The position numbers and the translations under genes were made by a program. A DNA stretch of 64,000 nucleotides, taken from the NCBI RefSeq assembly GCF_008801475.1, contig NZ_VZPP01000009.1, positions 186,001 through 250,000 on the forward strand, read 5' to 3'. This stretch comes from Pseudomonas moorei. Lineage in GTDB: Bacteria; Pseudomonadota; Gammaproteobacteria; Pseudomonadales; Pseudomonadaceae. The notes beneath the pieces were generated by a model. That model was not told the DNA's origin. It searched no databases and was given only the letters and a program-made list of their open reading frames with translations. Below, piece after piece: positions 7,723 to 15,962 of the stretch. The number at the start of each line of letters is the position of its first letter. The stretch's first letter is position 1.

Positions 7723-9443
7723 GGTTCGGCATCGCCTTCAAACTGGGCTGCTTGATGGCCGTGTTTGGCATGTTGCCAACGGCTCTTGCGGGGTACTACA
7801 TCTATAACAGCAGTCGCGAGTTACTGCTTCAGGCTGCCGAGCGCGATTTGCAAACCGCGGTTCAGGTGCTCGGGCGTAATCTGCAAAGCAGTTTGCGCAA
7901 TATTTCTCTGGATGCCGCCGTGTTGACTAACGGTGCGCACGTACAGCAACTGGCAAATATCAACGACCCCGCGCAACGTAGTCATGTGCAGGATGATCTG
8001 GCCGCATTGTTCCGTGCGATGTTGCTGGCGCATCCCGACTACATGCAGATTCGCTTGATCAGCGCCTCTGACCATGGGCTGGAATGGGTTCGCCAGGATC
8101 GGGACGGCGATCGTATCGTCAGGGTCAGTGGCGCTGATCTGCAAGAGAAGGGGCATTTTGCCTATGTGTTCGAGGCGTTGAAGCTGGCTCCGGGCGATGT
8201 GCGCATTTCGCCGATTGTCATCAATCACGAGCAAGGTGCGCATTCCGGGCTGGGCAAGCCGACGCTGCACGTTTCAACGCCCGTGGCCGACGCTAACGGA
8301 AAAGTATTCGCGCTGCTGGTCATCAACGTCGATCTCGATCAGTTGTTCAGCCAACTGCAAAGCGATCTGCCGGATGAATATCAGGTTTATCTCAGTAATC
8401 GTTGGGGCGACTTGTTGATTCATCCAGATCATCGGCGGACCTTCGGTTTCGATCAGGGCCGCCGACTGTTTCTTCAAGATGAGTTTTCCGAGGTGTCCCG
8501 ACTCCTCGATCCGAGCGGCCCGAACAGCTTGATCAGTCGCAGCGTCGAGCAAAATCAACAGGATGGTCTGGTCGCGGCTTTTGTGCGGCTTGCCAATAAC
8601 TCCGAAACATCCGAGCCGTTTGTCATTCTTGGCCTTGGGCAGCTGCAAAGTCATGTGCTGGCGCAAGCATCGCGAGCCGGTGGCTATATTGCACAAATTG
8701 CAGTGTTCTTCAGCCTGTTGGCATTGCTGGTGGCGTTTATTGCGTCCCGCGCGCTGATTCGTCCCCTGCGCAACATGACCGAAGCGGTCGAGTTGTTTTC
8801 CCGGGAGCGGAAAATCAGCGAGCTGACACCTCGGCAAGACGAACTGGGCGTACTGGCACGCAGCTTTCGTGCGATGAAAGAGGAAATTCTGACCCAGCTC
8901 AAGGATCTCACCCACAGTCGTGCTGCGTTCGAACATCTGGCTCGCCACGATTCGCTGACTGGGCTGCCCAATCGACGGATGTGCTTCGAGCGACTGGAAC
9001 AGGCCCTGATCAGCGCACGACAGAGCGGTCAGAAAATGGCTTTGCTGTTTGTCGATCTGGATCATTTCAAGGAGGTGAATGATCAGTGGGGCCACCGCTT
9101 TGGTGACCTGGTGCTGCAAGCGGTGGCCAAGCTGCTCAGTTCAGCCAGTGAGGCCCGCGATAACGTAGCCCGCCTGGGGGGCGATGAATTCGTGATGTTC
9201 TTTGAGGATGTGCAGGATCCTCGCAAAATAGTCGCTTTGCTGGAGAAACTGCATGTCTGTTTTCAGCTGCCGCTGTTGATCGACGGAAGAGGGGTGAACA
9301 TCCATGCCAGCATGGGCGTGAGCATGTTTCCACGGGACGGCAACGACATTGGCGCTCTGATCCAGCATGCCGATCATGCGATGTATAAAGCAAAGAGTGC
9401 GGGTAGAAACCGGTACTCCTTTGAGGTGATGAGTGAGCACTGA
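7719..9443 (+). CDS. Membrane-bound sensor diguanylate cyclase (dCache-HAMP-GGDEF)
   Basis: A 574-residue protein expected to make cyclic di-GMP. It has an N-terminal membrane helix (about 4-27), a large periplasmic domain of the double-Cache type (about 30-325), a second helix (about 335-355), a HAMP linker (about 356-410) and a GGDEF domain (about 420-574). The active-site GGDEF is intact at residues 487-491. The product-inhibition RxxD site expected just upstream reads EARD, so feedback by c-di-GMP may be weak. ATG at 7719 overlaps the stop of the binding-protein gene (ATGA), which fixes the start although the frame is open further upstream. Confidence 0.92.
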   Translation: MRFGIAFKLGCLMAVFGMLPTALAGYYIYNSSRELLLQAAERDLQTAVQVLGRNLQSSLRNISLDAAVLTNGAHVQQLANINDPAQRSHVQDDLAALFRAMLLAHPDYMQIRLISASDHGLEWVRQDRDGDRIVRVSGADLQEKGHFAYVFEALKLAPGDVRISPIVINHEQGAHSGLGKPTLHVSTPVADANGKVFALLVINVDLDQLFSQLQSDLPDEYQVYLSNRWGDLLIHPDHRRTFGFDQGRRLFLQDEFSEVSRLLDPSGPNSLISRSVEQNQQDGLVAAFVRLANNSETSEPFVILGLGQLQSHVLAQASRAGGYIAQIAVFFSLLALLVAFIASRALIRPLRNMTEAVELFSRERKISELTPRQDELGVLARSFRAMKEEILTQLKDLTHSRAAFEHLARHDSLTGLPNRRMCFERLEQALISARQSGQKMALLFVDLDHFKEVNDQWGHRFGDLVLQAVAKLLSSASEARDNVARLGGDEFVMFFEDVQDPRKIVALLEKLHVCFQLPLLIDGRGVNIHASMGVSMFPRDGNDIGALIQHADHAMYKAKSAGRNRYSFEVMSEH

Positions 9444-9626
9444 CCGGTGAGTCGGGGCATTTCTCCTCGGTCTTGAGACGTCTGAAAAGTTATCGAGCCC
9501 GATTGTTGTTACCCCCTGCGCATTTGCAATTAACGCAAAGTAGCCAGGTGATTCTCATCAGTCGCATAGACGCCGCTTACGACACCTCCCTAAACTGTCA
9601 ACAGTGAATGGGCGCGGGGTCAATGG

Positions 9627-10553
9627 ATGAATCGCAACGAACTACGCAAGGCCGACATCAACCTGATGGTGGTGTTCGAGGCGCTGATGATCGAGCGCAA
9701 TGTCACCAAGGTGGCGAAGAAGTTGTTTCTCGGCCAGCCAACCATCAGTTCGGCGCTCAATCGCTTGCGTACGATGTTCAACGATCCGTTGTTCATTCGC
9801 GTCGGGCATCGCATGGAGCCGACGGCGCGAGCCGGAGAAATCTTTCGGCACTTGTCGCCGGCGCTTGATTCATTGTCGGTGGCGCTGAGCCTGACACACG
9901 ATTTTGACCCCGGCAGCAGCACCATGACCTTTCGAATCGGCATGTCGGACGACGTCGAGTTCGGTCTGTTGCCGCCGCTGCTGCGTGCATTGCGCCAGGA
10001 AGCGCCGAATGTGGTGTTCGTGGTGCAGAATGTCGATTACTGGCGGATTCCCGACTTGCTGGCGTCCGGCGATGTCACGGTCGGCATCACCCAGACGCGT
10101 GATCTGCCGGCCAATGCCAAACGCAAGCTGCTGCGACACATCCAGCCTTGTGTGCTACGTGCCGATGCCTCCGATACGCCGCTGACCCTCGATGAATATT
10201 GCTCTCGCCCGCATGTGCTGGTGTCCCACATCGCCAACGTCAGCGGTTTCGCCGATGAGTGGCTGGCGCAGATTGGTCGTACGCGCCAAGTGGTGCTTTC
10301 GGTGCCGCAGTACAGTTCGTTGCCGGCGTTGCTTGCCGGGACCGATCTGATTGCCAGCCTGCCGGATTACGCCGCCGAGGCCATGGCCGCGACCGGGCAG
10401 TTGTTCAAGGAACCCTTTCCGTTCAAGACGCCGACCCTTGACCTGTCCATGGTCTGGCTCAGTCATGCCGACAGCGACCCTGCTGAACGCTGGTTGCGTT
10501 CCCGTCTGGAGTCGTTCATGGGGCAGCGCAATCTGCAATCGCTACCTCATTGA
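9627..10553 (+). CDS. LysR-family transcriptional regulator (NodD/LeuO-like)
   Basis: A 308-residue regulator with a winged helix-turn-helix at about residues 7-65 (LMVVFEALMIERNVTKVAKKL, then PTISSALNRLR) and a substrate-binding domain in the rest. The sequence type (ELRKADINLMVVFEAL, DPLFIRVGHRMEPTARA) is that of the NodD/LeuO/PhcS-like subgroup. It sits 57 bases upstream of the CHMI-type isomerase gene on the same strand and may control it, or be co-transcribed with it. Effector unknown. Confidence 0.88.
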   Translation: MNRNELRKADINLMVVFEALMIERNVTKVAKKLFLGQPTISSALNRLRTMFNDPLFIRVGHRMEPTARAGEIFRHLSPALDSLSVALSLTHDFDPGSSTMTFRIGMSDDVEFGLLPPLLRALRQEAPNVVFVVQNVDYWRIPDLLASGDVTVGITQTRDLPANAKRKLLRHIQPCVLRADASDTPLTLDEYCSRPHVLVSHIANVSGFADEWLAQIGRTRQVVLSVPQYSSLPALLAGTDLIASLPDYAAEAMAATGQLFKEPFPFKTPTLDLSMVWLSHADSDPAERWLRSRLESFMGQRNLQSLPH

Positions 10554-10610
10554 GCGGGACAGCTCTGTGTTATATGTATGATTTTTGCGCTAACTTACAG
10601 GAGTAACGCC

Positions 10611-10976
10611 ATGCCTCACCTGCACCTGGAATACACCGCCAACCTCCCCGAGCTGAACGCCGATGTGGCATTGATACGGCTCAACAACACGCTGGTGGGT
10701 TCGGGTCAGTTTGCTGCCGAGTTCGACATCAAGAGTCGCGCGGTGAAGGTCGAGACATTCAAGGTCGGTACCGCAATGGCCGAGCGGGCGTTCGTGCATG
10801 TGAAGCTGGCGGTGCTGAGCGGGCGTTCGCCTCAGATCAAGCAGCAGTTGTCCGAAAGCCTGCTGGCGGTGGTGAAAGATTTATGTGAATGGCCGGCGGG
10901 CGTCGAAGTCCAGTTATGTGTGGAAATCCTCGACATCGACCGCGACTCCTACGCGAAAACTGCCATCGGCGTCTGA
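10611..10976 (+). CDS. 5-carboxymethyl-2-hydroxymuconate isomerase-like tautomerase
   Basis: A 121-residue protein of the CHMI family of the tautomerase superfamily. The frame is open from 10578, but ATG at 10611 follows ACAGGAG and yields MPHLHLEYTANL, where the proline after the initiator methionine is the catalytic base. CHMI works in homoprotocatechuate (4-hydroxyphenylacetate) meta-cleavage, but none of the other hpa/hpc genes is here; the neighbours are two LysR genes. The enzyme may therefore be a stand-alone tautomerase with another substrate. Confidence 0.85.
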   Translation: MPHLHLEYTANLPELNADVALIRLNNTLVGSGQFAAEFDIKSRAVKVETFKVGTAMAERAFVHVKLAVLSGRSPQIKQQLSESLLAVVKDLCEWPAGVEVQLCVEILDIDRDSYAKTAIGV

Positions 10977-10979
10977 GTT

Positions 10980-11915
10980 TCAGACCCGTTGCGGATTGGT
11001 GCAGGCCATGAGCACTTGTTCGCGCAACCAGGTGTTGGCGCTGTCCTGATCGACCTTTTGACTCCAGTGCATGTCGAGCGTGAAGCCCGGCAGGCCCTCC
11101 GGCGCTTCACGGTGATTGAAGGCTGCTTCATCGGCCAGCAATCGCTGGATGCGCCGGGGCAACGTCAGGACGAAGTCGGTGCCGGTGATCATTTTCAGCG
11201 CCGCGCTGTAACTATTGGCCCGCGCCACAATGTGCCGTTGGCGCGCCTGCTGTGACAGCCAGCCGTCGACCATGTTGGTGGTCGAAGTCCATGGTGTCGG
11301 GAACACATGCCGGCGTTCGACGAAGGCTTGCAGGCTCAGGCGCGGCTCTGCCGGCGTAGCGCATTTATCGAAGACACAGACCAGATCGTCTTCCAGTAGC
11401 GTTCGCGTATTGAAGTCGCCGTGGTTGCGATGAAAGTTCGGGCCGAAACCCATCACCAGATCAAGGCTGCCGTCGCGCAGTGCCTCGGCTGGGATGTCGG
11501 TTTCGAGCTTGTGCATGTTGATCATCACCGCGAGGTCAGCGAAAGCGAAATTCTTCAGCAGATTCGGCAGGATCAACTGTTCGAAGTATTCCGGCGCGCA
11601 AATGTTGAAGGTCGCCGGATGCAAGGCTGGATTGAACGCGGGTGCCCCGGCGTGACACAGATTGATGCTTTCGAGAATCTTCAGCACGTGGGGGTACATG
11701 GTGCTGGCCTTGAATGTGGGGCGCATGCCGCTGCGGGTATTGATGAACAGCTCGTCGGTGAACCCGCTGCGCAGTTTCTTCAGGCAATAACTCACGGTGG
11801 ACTGGCTGACGCACAATGCCTCGGAAACCCCGGTGACGCTGTTTTGCTCGTACACGGCAACGAACACCATGAGGTCCTGCATGTCGAGCTTTCTTAGCAC
11901 GTTGCTGTTGAGCAT
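10980..11915 (-). CDS. LysR-family transcriptional regulator
   Basis: A 311-residue LysR protein, helix-turn-helix at about residues 10-70 (LMVFVAVYEQNSVTGVSEALCVSQ, SCLKKLRSGF-type recognition region) and a C-terminal effector domain. It is convergent with the CHMI-type gene, the stop codons being 3 bases apart, and is transcribed away from the DMT exporter gene only 97 bases behind it on the same strand. The EELRKLDMQDLMVF-like N-terminus again resembles the NodD/LeuO group, so the two LysR genes flanking the isomerase may be distant paralogs. Target and effector not visible. Confidence 0.87.
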   Translation of the reverse strand: MLNSNVLRKLDMQDLMVFVAVYEQNSVTGVSEALCVSQSTVSYCLKKLRSGFTDELFINTRSGMRPTFKASTMYPHVLKILESINLCHAGAPAFNPALHPATFNICAPEYFEQLILPNLLKNFAFADLAVMINMHKLETDIPAEALRDGSLDLVMGFGPNFHRNHGDFNTRTLLEDDLVCVFDKCATPAEPRLSLQAFVERRHVFPTPWTSTTNMVDGWLSQQARQRHIVARANSYSAALKMITGTDFVLTLPRRIQRLLADEAAFNHREAPEGLPGFTLDMHWSQKVDQDSANTWLREQVLMACTNPQRV

Positions 11916-12012
11916 TCCTTGCCTCTTGCGGCTCGTCTGGCACTGCTGGTGCGTAAACCTGTGCGAGCGATCCTAGCGCAATGAAGGTGCAAGGAGAATG
12001 TCCTGCAGGTAT

Positions 12013-12930
12013 TCAACGGCCAACGCTCACAAGTGTCGCGCGTCGGCTGGACCTTAACAGCGCAAGCATGCCGGCCCCGACCATGACGGCGCCCAGTGCT
12101 TCCAGTGGCAACGGCGTCTGACGCCCCCAGAGCCAGTGGAACAGGGTGATGAACAGTGTGCTCAGGTAAATGTAGGAAATGACGGAGGACGGCGCGATCA
12201 CCCCAATGGCCCGATGCAACAACCAGAATGTCGCCAGGGTGGCAAATAGTGCCAGGTACACGAGCCAGTAGACATCCGTCACTGTCAGCAATGACGTCGA
12301 ACGCCAGCCGCCGCTGAACCCACAGAACGTCAACAGGAACGCTGCGCCGAACAGCATGTTCCAGAAGGTCATGGCCACGGGGCCACGTCCCTTTAGGCTA
12401 CCGGTTTTGAGTCGCTGGCTGAGGGGCGAGTAGAGCGCCATTGCCAGGCAACCGACGCCGTATACCGACAGCGCGTACAGCGACGGCAGCTCATCGGGGC
12501 CCATGCCTTTCATCACCAGGAGCGCGGCTCCGGCAGCGGCGATCAGCATCGGCCATAGTCGTTGTTTCAGGTGGCTGTCGGGCATGAGCACCGCCTCGAA
12601 CCCCAGGGTCAGCAGCGGCACCAGGGTGAACATCGTTCCGGTGTTGACGGCCGAGGTATAACGCAGCGCCTCGAACAGCGAACCGAAATACACAGCGAGC
12701 AGCAAGCCGAGTACGCCGTGACCAAGCAGCCCGCGGGCGGTCATGGCGCTATCGCCCTTGAACAGCAGCAAGGGGAAAAATACCAGCGCACAAAACAGCA
12801 GGCGCAAACCGGTGAGCAGGATAGGGTCTATGGTCTGGCTGACCTGCGCCGCAGCGGAAAACGACGCAGCGATCAATAATGCCCAAAGCAGCATGCCGGC
12901 GTGGGCGATAGCGAATCCGGTGCGATTCAT
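12013..12930 (-). CDS. EamA/DMT-family inner-membrane transporter
   Basis: A 305-residue protein of ten hydrophobic helices made of two EamA repeats (about 5-140 and 155-290), the drug/metabolite transporter architecture. The frame is open upstream to 12966, but the ATG at 12930 (MNRTGFAIAHAGMLLWALL) follows a GGAG site and begins right at the first helix. Transporters of this type export amino acids, nucleotide-like metabolites or drugs; the substrate cannot be predicted. The LysR gene downstream on the same strand could be its regulator. Confidence 0.85.
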   Translation of the reverse strand: MNRTGFAIAHAGMLLWALLIAASFSAAAQVSQTIDPILLTGLRLLFCALVFFPLLLFKGDSAMTARGLLGHGVLGLLLAVYFGSLFEALRYTSAVNTGTMFTLVPLLTLGFEAVLMPDSHLKQRLWPMLIAAAGAALLVMKGMGPDELPSLYALSVYGVGCLAMALYSPLSQRLKTGSLKGRGPVAMTFWNMLFGAAFLLTFCGFSGGWRSTSLLTVTDVYWLVYLALFATLATFWLLHRAIGVIAPSSVISYIYLSTLFITLFHWLWGRQTPLPLEALGAVMVGAGMLALLRSSRRATLVSVGR

Positions 12931-13458
12931 GGGGGGCTCCAAGTCATTGAATGTGTCAACCGTCACGCAGAGGATTGAAGCGCCGGACCATCAACGGCGA
13001 GAGCCCGGCGATCAAATACCAAGTGTCTTGCACGAACGTAGTCTGGCCGCCGGCACCCTGATAGGGAGGGAAGGGAGGTTGAGCGAAGGTTTTCCCTGAG
13101 CAGGCCTTGATAAGCAACACGATGATTAGGCGCGAGTGAACAGCAGGCCGCAAATCAGAAAGTCCGGTGAGATATCTAAAAATCAAATAATGCTGAGCGG
13201 CCTTCGATGCCGACAGTTCATCGGCGCAACCGGCGAGGATGACAGGCGGTGGTGTTTGACCCAGGTCTGAACGCAGCTGAATAAAAGCTGAACGACTCTC
13301 AAATAAGTCAAGGGTTTCTGTCGGATACCTGAAGCCAACCGTTAATTAGCTTCATTTCACAAAAAATTGATGGATGACAGTCTAAGATTTACGCCGTCGC
13401 GGTGAATGGAAGATTTTCGCATTTGCCGAGGCCTTTCTTTCCAGGAACAGCCGACCCC
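12931..13458. other. Divergent intergenic region between DMT gene and eptA
   Basis: These 528 bases hold no gene that I can support; a 76-codon minus-strand frame at 12956-13186 has no recognisable features. The part nearest eptA (13290-13400) is AT-rich and contains TAAGAT near 13384, a possible -10 box, and GTTAAT near 13342, which resembles one half of a PmrA-type box. Both flanking promoters must be here. Confidence 0.4.
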
Positions 13459-15108
13459 ATGTTGAAGATTAAAGCCGTGCGCCCTGAGTGGGTGACATTG
13501 ATTGCCAGTGCCTTTTTATTAGTAGCCTTCAATTTTGTTTTGTGGCAACACCTGTTCGACATCACCGCAGCTGATGGCAAGGGCATCGTCATGCGCGTTG
13601 CCTTCGGGGCGATGATCCTCGCAGCCTTCAACATTGTCCTGACCCTGTTGGCTTTCCGCCCCGTCCTCAAACCGATTCTGACCCTGCTGTTCATGGTCAG
13701 TGCAGGCGTGGCTTATTTCATGAGTCAGTATGGCGTCCTGATCGATGCCGGCATGTTTCGTAATTTCGCCGAGACGAATGCCACGGAAGTGCGTGACTTA
13801 CTGTCGATAAAATTGCTGGTTTACATCCTGCTGCTGGGTGTTTTGCCCTCGTTCCTCTTGTGGAAAACCCCTGTCAGCTACCGCCGCTGGCACCGCGAGC
13901 TTCTCAGTAAGGTGTTGGTGAGTGCGGCGTCGGTAGCGGTTATCGGCGGCGTTGCGCTGGTCAACTATCAAGGCCTGTCATCGTTGTTTCGCAACCACCA
14001 TGAGTTGCGCCTGATGGTAGTGCCAAGCAACTACATTGGTGCTTCGTTCGGTTACATGCGTGAGCAGGTTGCGTCTGTCCAGCAACCCTTTGTCAAAATC
14101 GCTGAAGATGCCCAGCGAAATCCGGCCTGGCAAACCCATGACCGTAAATCGCTGACTGTGCTGGTGGTGGGCGAAAGTGCCCGGGCGGAAAACTTCGGCA
14201 TTCTTGGTTATAACCGCGACACGACCCCCAAGCTCAACAAGGAGGCGGGTCTGATTGCATTTACCGATGTGCATTCCTGCGGCACTGAAACCGCTGTGTC
14301 GGTGCCTTGCATGTTCTCCAACATGGGGCGCGATAATTACAACGCCAGCAAGGCGAAGAACCAGGAAGGCCTGCTGGACGTGCTCAAGCGGGCGGGTCTG
14401 GATGTGATCTGGCGCGACAATCAGTCTGGCTGTAAGGGTACTTGCGATCGGGTCACGCTCGACGATGTGAGTGACCTGAAAGACCCGGTGCTGTGCGCCA
14501 ACAGCGAATGTCGAGATGAAATCCTGTTGCAAGGCCTGCAGCACTTCATCGACACCTTGAGCAAAGACACGGTGTTGGTTTTGCACCAGATGGGTAGCCA
14601 TGGTCCGGAATACTTCAAGCGTTACCCGAAAGAGTTCGAACGCTTCACGCCTGTCTGTGAAAGCAATGCGCTGAACAACTGCAGTCGCGAAAGTATCGTC
14701 AATGGCTATGACAACACGCTGGTGTATACCGACCATGTGTTGTCGACCTTGATCGATCTGTTGCGCAGCAACCAGCAGAAAGTGGATACCGCCATGCTTT
14801 ATCTGTCGGACCACGGCGAATCCCTGGGCGAATACAACTTGTTCCTCCATGGCACGCCTTACATGTTGGCGCCGGAACAACAGAAACATGTCGCGATGCT
14901 GGCCTGGTTCTCCGATAGCTATCAGAAGTCGTTTTCGGTAGACACCCATTGCCTGCAACAGGGTCGTGATAAACCTCTGAGCCAGGACAACCTGTTCCAT
15001 TCAATGTTGGGTCTGCTGCAGGTCAACAGCAAGACTTATGACCCGGATCTGGATATGTTTGCCGGATGCCGTGGCGCGGTGAAAGACGGCGTGTTGGCCA
15101 AAAAGTAG
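13459..15108 (+). CDS. eptA: Lipid A phosphoethanolamine transferase
   Basis: A 549-residue inner-membrane enzyme that moves phosphoethanolamine from phosphatidylethanolamine to lipid A, lowering the negative charge and giving resistance to cationic peptides such as polymyxin. Five membrane helices span about residues 10-180; the periplasmic sulfatase-type domain follows. The nucleophile is the threonine in HSCGTETAVS (about T276), and metal ligands are in VVGESARAENF and LSDHGESLGEYN. Paired cysteines in the catalytic domain are as in EptA/MCR enzymes. ATG at 13459 begins at the first helix; the open frame to 13402 is not needed. In other bacteria it is regulated by PmrAB. Confidence 0.93.
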   Translation: MLKIKAVRPEWVTLIASAFLLVAFNFVLWQHLFDITAADGKGIVMRVAFGAMILAAFNIVLTLLAFRPVLKPILTLLFMVSAGVAYFMSQYGVLIDAGMFRNFAETNATEVRDLLSIKLLVYILLLGVLPSFLLWKTPVSYRRWHRELLSKVLVSAASVAVIGGVALVNYQGLSSLFRNHHELRLMVVPSNYIGASFGYMREQVASVQQPFVKIAEDAQRNPAWQTHDRKSLTVLVVGESARAENFGILGYNRDTTPKLNKEAGLIAFTDVHSCGTETAVSVPCMFSNMGRDNYNASKAKNQEGLLDVLKRAGLDVIWRDNQSGCKGTCDRVTLDDVSDLKDPVLCANSECRDEILLQGLQHFIDTLSKDTVLVLHQMGSHGPEYFKRYPKEFERFTPVCESNALNNCSRESIVNGYDNTLVYTDHVLSTLIDLLRSNQQKVDTAMLYLSDHGESLGEYNLFLHGTPYMLAPEQQKHVAMLAWFSDSYQKSFSVDTHCLQQGRDKPLSQDNLFHSMLGLLQVNSKTYDPDLDMFAGCRGAVKDGVLAKK

Positions 15109-15176
15109 CAAGACCTTTTTTCATGCAGCGGCCGCTGAACAGTGGCCGGTAAAACCACGATCAAGAGCCATTGCAA

Positions 15177-15839
15177 ATGTCCGCTCAGCCCCCAACCGCC
15201 ATCGAACTCGAGTTCGCCCGGCGCTACGACCAGGAACACGCCCGCGCCTGTCTGCAGCCGCGGGCGCAGGGCTTGGCCGGGCGCCTGGGATTCTGGCGTG
15301 AAGAGCGACTGGTCCGCAATGCGCTCAAGGTCGCTGGCGAGCCTGGCCTGATCCTTGACGTGGCTTGCGGTGTCGGGCGCTTCTGGTCGGTGCTGGCCGA
15401 GCACGCGAATCGGGTGATCCTCGCCGCCGATCCGTCCCAGGACATTCTCGATCATGCCCGCACCCACCATCCGCAGAGCCTGCTGAAGCGGATAAGAACG
15501 TTTCAAAGTTCGGCGTTCAACATTGGCTTGCCGGAGAATGCGGTCGACTGCATTTGTTGCATGCATCTGTTTCAGCATATTGCCTGCTCCGAGCATCGTC
15601 TGGTGCTGTTGCGCGAGTTTCACCGGGTCGGGCGCGATACCGTGATTGTCGCCGTGCGGGTCAGTGGCCGCTTCAAGGGCCACCCTACAGACGAGGAGGG
15701 GCTTGCAGCCCGTCTGCTGGTCAGCAAGGCCGAAGTTGAAGCCGAGTTCAAGCAAGCGGGTTTTTGCATACTCAGTCATCAGGACTTCCTGCCAGGCTTC
15801 GCGCCGATGCGGGTTTATGTACTGCGCAAGGCCGGCTAG
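15177..15839 (+). CDS. Class I SAM-dependent methyltransferase
   Basis: A 220-residue methyltransferase with the SAM-binding motif I LDVACGVGRFW at about residues 60-70, motif II around AADPSQD, and a motif IV-like region CICCMHLFQHI. The acceptor cannot be predicted. It starts 68 bases after eptA on the same strand. An ATG at 15177 is chosen over the TTG two codons upstream. Proteins of this type lying next to lipopolysaccharide-modifying genes are not a recognised pair, so co-function with eptA is only a possibility. Confidence 0.8.
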   Translation: MSAQPPTAIELEFARRYDQEHARACLQPRAQGLAGRLGFWREERLVRNALKVAGEPGLILDVACGVGRFWSVLAEHANRVILAADPSQDILDHARTHHPQSLLKRIRTFQSSAFNIGLPENAVDCICCMHLFQHIACSEHRLVLLREFHRVGRDTVIVAVRVSGRFKGHPTDEEGLAARLLVSKAEVEAEFKQAGFCILSHQDFLPGFAPMRVYVLRKAG

Positions 15840-15962
15840 CCCACCTTTGTCGGACTATTCTTTCTATCCGGCAGGTATTTTCGCTAATGCTCTTGTTCAG
15901 TGGATGCGCGGAAATCGCCGGGGGCGATATATACTGCGCGCCATTCTTCAAGGGAGAGCCGT

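Noticed and set aside
12956..13186. A 76-codon minus-strand frame before the DMT gene, at first read as a second leader peptide.
   Set aside because: No proline stall motif cluster, no terminator after it and no clear ribosome site; likely chance in GC-rich DNA.
15125..15136. CAGCGGCCGCTG palindrome after eptA as a regulator site.
   Set aside because: It overlaps a NotI-type GC palindrome expected often in GC-rich DNA, follows a stop codon and has no promoter boxes.
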